DNA from: Pseudo-nitzschia pungens
Taxonomy: Eukaryota; Bacillariophyta; Bacillariophyceae; Bacillariales; Bacillariaceae
Direction of reading: 5' to 3'
DNA length: 64,000 nucleotides
Assembly (NCBI GenBank): GCA_037355855.1
Contig: CM074761.1
Span: forward strand, 3,491,346 to 3,555,345
A program made the translations under genes and the position numbers. This document shows positions 54,101 to 62,366 of the stretch, piece after piece. Every line of letters starts with the position of its first letter. Position 1 is the first letter of the stretch. The notes beneath the pieces were generated by a model. It did no database searches. It was not told where the DNA came from and was given only the letters and a program-made list of their open reading frames with translations.

Positions 54101-54429
54101 GTCTTGCGATGGCGACAGGAGATCCAACTGTGGCCAAAGCTTTGATTGAAATTCCGAAGTTCAAGGAGCGAATGGACTTGTGTCTGAGTAGTGGTGCTGT
54201 TGAGATTCTTCATCGAATATTAGTCGTTGTTCTGAATCTCGTGCAACACGGTGGAGAATTTAAGAAGGCTGCCCTTGAAAATGGCCTCGTTGCCTTTTGT
54301 GATGCGTATGTTGATTCATACCATGATGGCCATAAGATGGAGGAGTTGGGCTTAAAGCCAGATCAACTTCCGACATTCAACGCTACGGTTGAAGTTGCAA
54401 AGCAGGTTTCGAGGGCAGCAGACAACTGA
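51115..54429 (+). CDS. UNC45-like TPR/armadillo chaperone
   Basis: A single exon of 1104 residues, ATG 51115. The N-terminus has TPR units: AEDFKTKGNYAFQKSDVDTA and AYSQGLVQ, LLSNRAACYLKQAKLQECRE, and KLLYRRAKSLFLKAN. These form a Hsp70/Hsp90 tail-binding domain (about 8-155). A long alpha-helical armadillo-like region follows, with the UNC45 central domain signature around NLLKNIKVLLGLLTSDVISS. Acidic linkers (EELDDDDDEEIGK) interrupt it at about 482-510. The C-terminal part has repeated ARM helices such as IRRMEKTEKN-type blocks and LVQRAATECLCNMVGNE. Domain order and size (UNC45 ~930 residues) fit the UCS family of myosin chaperones. The C-terminal UCS motif was not checked residue by residue, so a related TPR-ARM protein remains possible. 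Confidence 0.75.
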   Translation: MPSNQELQESAEDFKTKGNYAFQKSDVDTAVNAYSQGLVQVDRMTAVPILLKAALLSNRAACYLKQAKLQECREDCTSSLAVLDGLGADDGKETSRALRSKLLYRRAKSLFLKANMPHRREEEDLNLAAKDLLILLSFDSSNKEATKLLNTIRAQHAAEAKANNVSNTPLAKTLREIEKKDDNLLKNIKVLLGLLTSDVISSGMDFGRRGGVDLLLDIINTPQIEDNNEEENDDFHKIRKVSLQCLSCAGSYPLFCRTFLSDPKVQTWLSELVIKACDPENIHDQIASGALTIFIRLILHLDRDDPEKEIEGKTHLVYDPLLESITAAFQSRHAGIIRTAVDVLSSWTAGKNREIAIRASLGDGMSNDLPVRLTKYEQHQLTPKELSNYKQRWYKMKTRDEAWAFERSVLFCQKGGLQALLDFVIECDDSNLRREITAVLAKALGSLEDDDKLKAVAQPILGYVEKKNSNEEEKDEPRLGPVIEELDDDDDEEIGKVQDVDEDENEGLKEVSLDVMKQRAELATALLMANATVGGWSMGAGWPECAEHLSAMVESPDINALRIVADLLSSAASVKETRPMIAVYLNNDSIKGLVTHEDRNVRTSAASAVAKLGLAEEHTQDFEIMGLLEAACYMLEDGEESIAASNETKIDEKNADAFSKIPISSGAKSSVERGIEVITYLITKTIVKEEVAHGFKATSKSKNSAMELLVKISEKIGAGESVSAFGIASIFQLMAVTPLTLRKEAFEGKEITMEQYDEIQRMQKTQEQKEVETETELKEDNDDQCAERIVKMTSAGVPRALVQLAEGASDQSLEQVVQALNRMANVQSVRGTMIQQGVLSALIRMEKTEKNPTDIQKKIIRNIRHCMAKLLVTINPGLLTSAQSMGSIKPLLQLVREIESSDLQKFEALLSLTNLVSMSDTTKNKLASERGLQAAKYAMFSDHPLVQRAATECLCNMVGNEAFMKILGDVEELRLWLALASDFEENYECARAAAGCLAMATGDPTVAKALIEIPKFKERMDLCLSSGAVEILHRILVVVLNLVQHGGEFKKAALENGLVAFCDAYVDSYHDGHKMEELGLKPDQLPTFNATVEVAKQVSRAADN

Positions 54430-56260
54430 AAGGAAAATAATTAGAATTTGATTCGATCCTAAATTAATTTGAATTCGCTGCAGGAGACTGTTTCAATTTT
54501 TTTTCGGCTGTGTGCTTTTTGAACAATAGGGTGCTCTGTTCGGAACTATGGTGAGGTGCGACTGTTTTGCATCAGGATCTGTCGTAAATGGATATAGGGG
54601 CTGAGAACATGATCAAAAGGAACCAGCAGCATGTGGTAGGGAAAGCTGGGTTGTAGTGCAATCAAACCAAAACGAATGAGCTTGCGGATCGCGAATAATC
54701 GCAAAGACGAGCTAAAGCAAGCATAGTGCAGGACGTTCGGGTTACGGGGGCATTGCCGTCTTACGGGCGGAAGACCGTTGGCATTACAAGCAGCCGAGGT
54801 GCTAGGATAAGTGTGTACCGGTACGCATGGCACAGAAAGGAATTGTGTGACTTCGCAACGTCCCCGATTGTGACGGATGGTTAACGCTAAAGATTCAACG
54901 ACTGTTGCGGAGCACGTACCAACATGGAAGTTGCTAAAAGGCAGCCATGATATCGCAGTATGATGTAGGCCTAGTTGGAAAGTGGAATGTGCGACTCTGC
55001 AGTGGTATCTCGGATACATCGAATAATCCAATGCCTACACTGTAGCAAGCGATACTGTATTGGATGTTCTTACTGGAGGATGACATGTGTTGTGATACGA
55101 TCTAAGTATTCCATTGCAACAATGATTTCTTTTGCAATTTTTTTTTTCTGCTGTATAAACATCTATATTCAAATCAATAGGATAAAGTGGGAGTTTTACC
55201 ACAATGGAAAGAGAACATGAGACTTTACCCACAATACAATCTCATAGAGTCATCAATGCTTTTATCCCGCCATATTTTGTGAAGGAACGATAAACATGTG
55301 ATTAATGCTGCCATTAACGTATGTTTTAACATCATTGTTCGATCCTGATAATGTTTCATACTACCTTGAACATTGCTCTAAGCGAACTTCGCGTTTTTCA
55401 ATGATCAAGCCACTCCTGAAAAGCGAAGTCAACTTCTTTTCAAGACTCTGACCATCATATGAGTTCTTTGAGTTTAGTACACGTAGCATTCATTGCACGG
55501 ATACAAGTTTTGGATTGTGCTCTTGTTTCAAGCCAAATCAATATGTCAGAGAAAGATGATTATTGGTCTGGAAACGCTTCACACCAACACCAAAGAGCAA
55601 TAACAAGAAGACAGTTCTTCTTCCCGTTCATGTTGAGCTGTCGAGTTGGTAAAAGCATCCCATTTGTTCATTCAATCCACAATAGCAACTTTTCGGGCTT
55701 CCAAAAGCTAAGAACCAACAAACCTTACTAAAGAACCTCAATGCAACCTACTTTACGACTGGTGTACTTCAAACTTTATCCATGCCCAACCACCAACCAA
55801 TAGGTTCCTCAACCTCTATTTTCGTCCGTTTGTACGAAGTGGAAGTCCATTGCTTCCGGGATTAGATGGGATAGAGTCATGGAGGATTTGAAATCGTAGA
55901 CGGATTTCCACGTGGCATTCATTAGTTCCTTACGGTCTAAAATCAACCAACAACATCACATGTCGTAAGCTGCGGACAACGGTAAGGCTACTCGTACTTG
56001 GTATGATGTCACTACGTCCTTCTTGTATCACCTGTAAGTTACCAGGTAATTGCGGTAGACTGCAAGGAGCTTCCTCTTGTTTATCGAAAATCGAAAGATG
56101 GGTCCCAGCACCAAGCGGAATCCAAAAACGACAACCAACCTTCGCCACGGGGATCCTATTCCTCTCCCGCACCCAGAGAATATAGATTCACTGAGTATTT
56201 TGCAAAGGAGGAGGATATCGCATATCTGATCGAAGTATCACCTTCTTGGGCAGTTCGAAA
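54430..56260. other. 1.8-kb gap, no gene recognised
   Basis: Low-quality short frames only. It should contain the 3' UTR of the UNC45-like gene and the promoter of the next plus-strand gene. One 161-codon minus-strand frame (55031-54546) has no domain-like feature. No tandem repeat was seen. Confidence 0.35.
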
Positions 56261-57114
56261 ATGATGAGGACAGCGGGATACTCGCTGTTTGTCCTCGCGG
56301 CACTTGTTGCCTCCGCTGTCGTTGTGATGACAGCGGAAGTCAACGCATTTCGGGAAAACCGCATCGTTTTCCTCAATTCGAAACAACGATCGCAAACCAC
56401 CCTGAAAGACAGTCACGCCGATATCTTGATGAGTATGCGTGGAGGTGCTGCGACGGCGATTGATGTCGAAATCGAGAGCAGCGACGAGGAAGAGTCCGAC
56501 GAAGAGGAGGAGGAAACTCTTGCCGAGGCGACAAAAAAGGCGGCCACGAAGACAGTAAAGAAGACGGTTGCGGCTGCAATGAAGCCGAAGAAGAAGAAGA
56601 AGTCTAGTTTGATGAAGTTTTTCAGAATTCCTTACATCATCAAGGCTTGTTTGAATCCTGCCGTTTTCTACCAGATGACTGTGGGGTACTGGAAGTCGCT
56701 GTACAACATCAACTACATGGCAGATAAGGTGCGTTCTATAGACCGTTTGTCAACTCGTGTTTTCTCTTTGCAATTTCCAGACTGCAGTTTGTTGCAACAT
56801 GAAATTCTTTGTTTCATTTTTTGATGAACCAAATAATGCATGTCTTGGTGACAAAAAAGCAAGGCGTTACACAACTTTTGCCTGTTTGTCGAAAGGTCTT
56901 TCGAATTCTTGGCGTTTTCGATTTTGCTCATTAGTGTGCGACGATTTTTTACTTTCATTCTTTGCAGGGTGCGGATTCATCGCAAGATTTAAGATCGGCC
57001 CTCGAGCAAAAGGCGCGATATGGGGGTGCTGGTAAGAAATCGTCTCGAGGAAGGAGAAAGATGAAGCCTGGTCAGGCGAAGACTCTATCCGACCTTCCTC
57101 AACTCAATACCTGA
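56261..57114 (+). CDS. Plastid-targeted basic protein of unknown function (two exons)
   Basis: Exons 56261-56728 and 56968-57114 are joined by a 239-bp GT-AG intron (donor AAG/GTGCGT, acceptor TTTGCAG/GGT) in phase 0; the product has 204 residues. The signal peptide (MMRTAGYSLFVLAALVASAV) ends at about TAEVNA, directly followed by FRENRIVFLNSK. Phe at +1 plus a basic stretch is the diatom plastid import signature. SMRGGAATA may mark the mature N-terminus. An acidic Ser/Glu block (SSDEEESDEEEEE) leads to a Lys-rich segment and then a hydrophobic, conserved-looking part (FFRIPYIIKACLNPAVFYQM, YWKSLYNINYMADK). The C-terminal exon is basic (KKSSRGRRKMKPGQ). The charge pattern would suit a nucleic-acid or thylakoid-surface protein, but no family is recognised. 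Confidence 0.75.
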
Positions 57115-58280
57115 GGTTAAAGAAAGGGATGCCCACTGTAGATCGTAGATACCCGTGTTGGTAGTTTCGCAGTGGAAGTGAAATGAAGGAAGGGATTGGA
57201 CGACCCTCGCTCTTGCATCACTTGCAGTCGTCGTTTTCACTTCCCAAACTTTTCAAACGTACTTCCGACATGTCTACGTTCTGCGGCATCCCTAGCTATG
57301 TTGGCACATGCTTTGCTTTGCGTGGTTGTTTCGTACACCACAGAATGACGAGGTCCAACCGAACCATTCCTTTGTGATGGAGGTAGGACCTCTGAAAAAG
57401 CAAAACAAAGCTTGTCAACAAACTATAGATATTAATATAACTATAAATATAATACACACATCAATGGATGAATCGAGAAGTCGGTCGTCCGCGATCAAGG
57501 GAATTTGCTAAATCATCGCGTCTCTGTGCTGCTTGCCAGAGAACGATTTGTTCCAAACATCGCAGCATTTCATACAGTGAGAGGCCCGGCGAAGGCGGGA
57601 GTGCATTTTGCCCGGCACCGGAGGGCCTTTTGCCCTACACTTGCCAAATATTAAGGCGGATCCCATGACCATTAGCCTGTTGTGAATCAGTTGATTCAGT
57701 TGGACCAGATTGGTGCCCGAAAGAGTTGTCGTCGACACATCTCATGCCCTCCGTGGACATAGTCATGGACAAGCTGCGCCCGGAACAGTACCACATTTCC
57801 ACTCGTTCTTTGTGGAATATTTGTCATTCTTTGTGGGAATGCTTGTCATGGTAGACATTCGAAGCACGCAGCTCCTGTAATGGGGTAATGCCCAAAACAG
57901 TAATTTTGCATTCGTCGCATTGAACACCGTGCAAGGCATCACAGTGGAATTCTGTTCTGTGGTTACTTGCCTTAGCGTTCGATGCTGGTCCTTTTGCTGG
58001 ACTGAAAAGTCCCCGATCGAAGATTCACTTCCTTGGACTCAATAATCTCTGATTTGAGATCCAATCCAATCGATCGTAGCACATAGCATCGTTTCGAAGT
58101 ACCTGAGACACTGCTAGGTCTTACAGTTCTCTTTCGTTCGAGACGTACACGCCTTCCGCTGGCTCGCATGTATCAACTTCGATGCTGGTGCTGTTCGTAA
58201 TAATTTACTTGCTTTGCACAATTCTATTGAGCCTTCTATTTTGTCAACCTGCTGGCGTTCCACACAACGCTGTTGCGCTT

Positions 58281-61067
58281 GTAACAGGGCGCGTCGCCGT
58301 AATCTGTGAACCGTTGCTAGTCTTTGCGCTTCGGCGGATGCAACGCCATCGCTTGGTCCAGCATCCTGAGCTCATATTGTTCCTCTGCGCATACATCCTG
58401 CACTGACATTCCACTCGTAACAGTATAGGACCGTAACAGGGAACACTGTAACAGTGCGAGTCCCCGCAATCTGAGCAGTGTTGCATTTCCTCGCAATACA
58501 CAATTGTCTCGTCTTATTCTTGGTGGCCTCACAAGCCACAGCTCCGTGCGCGCAGGCTCGGAATTGGTCGCAAGGCTCGGATAATGTTTGCGTTGTCCCC
58601 GCGAGTATTTAATGAATTGCCTTAGAGCTGAGCTAAATCACCGTTCCCGTCCTTCCAGTTGGTTGCGACCGTAGCACACTGCTCGTTTATTAACGCTCTT
58701 CGTTGCTCTTCGCTTCGTCGGATGATTCTAACACTAACCACGTTCGTAGCATCCCAGCGAGTGCTAGGCCACGCAGTTCCTTTGTGTATCAGGCGTATGT
58801 GCCTTCGCCTCGGGTCCGCTCTGGCTGAACGTTGAAGTGGCGCAAGTCCCCCTAATCCGAGCATCCGGCGCTAGCTTGCGATTGCTCGCATTCCTCGGGC
58901 TCTGGCTTTGGAATCGCGTCCTGTAATCCATGTAGTCATACAACACGCCACCCATGGGATAATACTTATTTCGTTGATCGACTCTTCGTGCTCAGCCCCT
59001 TGCCTCCTGTGGCTTGCACTGCCAGTAGTTCATCGTTAGGACAGATATGTCCTCGCTGTCAGAAGCGGTGGATGCTTGTGACTTGACTCGCGATTGCTCG
59101 CCGGCGCTAGCTTGCGATTGCTCGCATTCCTCGGGCTCTGGCTTTGGAATCGCGTCCTGTAATCCACTGTGGTCATACAACACGCCACCCATGGGATAAT
59201 ACTTATTTCGCTGATCGAATCTTCGTGCTCAGCACCTTGCCTCCTGTGGCTTGCACTGTCAGTATTCATCGTGAGGACAGATATGTCCTCGCTGTCAGAA
59301 GCGGTGAATACTTGTGACTTTACTCGCGATTGCACGAACTCCTGATGGCGTCCTGCAATTCAGCACCATGTACTCATGACTTCTATGCTCATTCTCCTGG
59401 AGTCCCCAGCGCTAACCACAGCCGTATCATGGGAGATACTGGTCTCTGGGTACCGGGCGTACGTGAGTTAGCCTAGCCTTCACTTGTCCTTTGACGCTCA
59501 TACTCGGTCTTCGTTCGGTTCTTTGCGGCCTCGCAATACTACACCGTTCAATTCAATTGCATCTTGAAATTCCGGATGTACAGGAATGGTCTCGTGCCCG
59601 AATATAACAAGCTGAGCGCCGTGTTTTGCGCTGTCAATATTCATCGTAAGGACAGAAATAAACTATTCTGTCCCCGCTGTCCGAAACTAGGAAGCCTTGT
59701 CCTTTAGAGCCTCATGCTCCATATGCAGGGACTCCTCGCTGCAACGTCATTGCTGGACGGATCTTGTGCTTTCCTTGGTTCTCCATCCAGTATTGATCAT
59801 TGTCCGACTCGTACATTTCTTTGATTACTTGCGATACTCGGCGTTCGACTTGTGCGTCTCTTAGATCAAAACACTGCTCAGTACAAGGCTTTTGCGCCTA
59901 CATTAACATACTGGTGTTTGTTTCATCCTGTTGGCGTTCTCCTGCAACAGGGACAGTATGTCCCCGCGATTGGATCGCCGTCATCTCTCTTGCTTCAAAA
60001 TCTGTTTAATGAAGCCTGCTAGCGTTCCACTCGTAACAGGGGCAGCATGTCCCCAACTACTTGGTTCGCTTGCTGCGGCTCCATCCACAGGAGCGCTTGC
60101 ATCCTTCGCAATAGCTCCCTTTTCCACGCAACTCTGTTGCGCTTCCATTGTTTCCGCCTTGTATTAGTAGCATTCCAACCGTAACAGGCACAGCATGTGC
60201 CCGTAGCTGGAGCAAAACTGCGTCCTCGCAGTATTTGAGCGTCTCATCGCTTGTATCTGGGATTGCTTGTAATACTCAGCGTTTGACTCAAACGTCGCTT
60301 TGTTGTGTAGCATTTGCTCTATAGCGTTTGCCCCACAGCGTTTGCTCCGTACAACGCTGTAACGACTGTAATAGTGCAGTTTTCGTCCAAGTCAAAGCGT
60401 GCTAACTGCAACAGGGACAACGTGTCCCCGTCATCAGAGCACTGTTGGCGCTTTGGCTTCCTGCAACTATTATGTCTTATTTCTTGGTGGTAATACAAGC
60501 TCTGGTTACGATTGCGGGCTACAAAGCCGCCCATGGAATGGTCTTCATGCTTTTGGGTGCGTCCTTATGACACGAGTTCAGCGCCTTGTCTGCTCTGGAG
60601 TGCCTTGCCTTAACTCGTTGCAAATACAGGAATACTCCAAATCTTTCCCCGCTGTCAGGAGTGGTTAATCCATGGTCTTGTAAAATTCTTTCTCGGAAAA
60701 ATGCTCAGAGCAAGTACTTACTTCGTAATCCAGCACGTCACCATGACACGCTGCGTGGGGGACGACTCTCTCTCGTTATCCATGTTCGGTTGCTTCCTAC
60801 AATCTAGCATGTCCTCTTGACATGCTGTTCGTGCTTCACACAGTCAATGCGATTGCTTCCTGCAACCCAGTATGTACTCGTTACACGCTGCTCATGTTAT
60901 TGAGTGTCCCAGCGTTAGCAGCCGTGTTGTCGGACATACTGCTGGGCGACACAATTCCTCTGTTTAGCAGGCGTACGTGCCTTGACCTAGCCTCCATTCT
61001 GGCTTTGACGCTGATGATGGGTCCCTTTCACTCGCAGTAGGGGGACATTACAGCAGTGCGAGTCCCC
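58281..61067 (+). repeat. Family of short hairpin repeats, at least ten copies
   Basis: Most units read (G/T)(T/C)AACAG, then a 4-6 bp stem, a 3-nt loop, the complementary stem and CCCCG. Copies with a three-base loop: 58288-58298 (GGCG-cgt-CGCC), 59950-59964 (GGGACA-gta-TGTCCC), 60039-60053 (GGGGCA-gca-TGTCCC), 60187-60201 (GGCACA-gca-TGTGCC), 60414-60428 (GGGACA-acg-TGTCCC). Longer loops: 59038-59053 and 59274-59289 (AGGACA-gata-TGTCCT), 59650-59673 (GGACAG...CTGTCC), 61041-61067 (GGGGAC...GTCCCC), and about 58440-58465, where CACTG-taa-CAGTG nests inside. Three copies keep pairing by paired changes (GGGACA/TGTCCC, GGCACA/TGTGCC, GGCG/CGCC) or a G-T wobble. Many are followed by CCGC(A/G)ATC. 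Confidence 0.7.
58867..59338 (+). repeat. 236-bp tandem duplication (two copies)
   Basis: 58867-59102 and 59103-59338 align along nearly their whole length, both beginning GGCGCTAGCTTGCGATTGCT and both containing CGCCACCCATGGGATAATAC. Differences are a handful of substitutions and short indels. Each copy carries one AGGACA-gata-TGTCCT hairpin near its right end. The duplication is recent relative to the rest of the block. Confidence 0.88.
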
Positions 61068-62366
61068 GCAATCCAAGCATCTGGCGCTTGTATCTCCTTG
61101 CGCAGTCTTTCAGAATTTGGTTCGACTGTTTCCCGCAATCTAGCACCATATACTTGTAATCCGTATATGAGTTTTGGACAGTCCTTGCTGCTTGTACTTT
61201 ACACAGTTCTTCTGTGTACTAGGCGCACGTGCCTTATCATGCATTACACAGTCCTAATCGCACTTCCCTTCTTTCATATCCATCATGTTCTTCATCTATC
61301 ATCTCGTGTCCGCTATCCTTTTAATAAGTCAAGAGCGCTGTTCATTGATCCTTAAATTGTTCCTTCTCCAGCTCATTGGCATCACGCCTCAACGCAATGT
61401 CCGCTCGTTGCTGCCACTGCTCTTTCACTGCAAGGTCATAAATATACCACACCGTCCTCGCTGTTCTTCAGCGAAAGACGATAATCAATCGATCTGAGAA
61501 AGAAAGCGCTTCGTCTATCAGAGAGACTATCGGAAGATAATCAATCAACCTGACAAGAAAAACTTTTATCGAACAGAGAGACTATCAAATAACTTCTGTT
61601 GTAGAGCTCTTTGCTTCTGTCATGAATAGTCTCTGTCCTTTTGTTGCTGTTACAGTTGCTTTCGTTGCAAGGACAGAAACCCATCGATCCATCTATCACG
61701 GGTATCGATCCATCGTGCGCTTCCGTTGCAAGGACAGTTTAGATCACATCGACAGGATTGATCACATCGTCCCCGCTGTTCTTCATGGAAAACGGCCGTA
61801 TCAGAATCAATCTTGGTAAGCAATATAAGGGAGACTATTTCTTCGGGGTTGTTGCTCGGAGCTTCATTGTTTTCGGGGTTCATTGGGAGAACATATGCTT
61901 TCGTACAAGAACAGATACTAATTTCAAGTGCGTACAATCTTCAGCTTCGATCAAAGATCTTCTTCGGTCAAAACATAGTCCTTTCGGTCTCATGGTGTAA
62001 AGCATAACTTAAAGATACTTCTTATTGGTGCTCACTGAAAACTTTCAAGGCGACTCTTGAGTACCATTGTTGTTCTCCACAAGTACGTTCGTGTGGTAGA
62101 AAGATTTTTTTCAGTTGGACTATGAAAGTCACAACACAGACTAGCGCCCCAATCAATAGCTCATAGATCTAAAGCCGAGTTCTGGTGAGAGATCTCGACA
62201 CAGATCGACGGCTCTAACGGATTTTGCCATGACGTTCTATAGGTACCGTATGTCTCGAATCGCGCACACAAGAACTATGGTTCTTCTACGACACTGCATG
62301 AAGAAATATTGAAACCGTGATATTGGGAAGATTCTAGTAACACTATTACGCAATAGCTGTATCGAG

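Larger units (their letters stand above)
57115..62366. other. 5.2-kb gene-free block with dispersed hairpin repeats
   Basis: No frame here longer than about 100 codons has a recognisable feature, on either strand. The sequence is more even in composition than the AT-rich gaps and full of recurring words: GTAACAGGGACA, TGTCCCCGC, GCGTTCCACTCG, CTTGCAATACTCAGCG-like and CTTCGTGCTCAGC. These point to an old, diverged repeat family rather than unique DNA. Part of it is a recent tandem duplication (58867-59338). At 61477-61588 a ~55-bp stretch (AGATAATCAATC...AGAGAGACTATC) is also duplicated. No reverse transcriptase, transposase or gag-like protein is recognisable. Confidence 0.6.

Noticed and set aside
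61041..61080. tRNA-like T arm (GTGCGAGTCCCCGC)
   Set aside because: There is no acceptor stem, D arm or anticodon arm at the right spacing; it is one unit of the hairpin repeat family.
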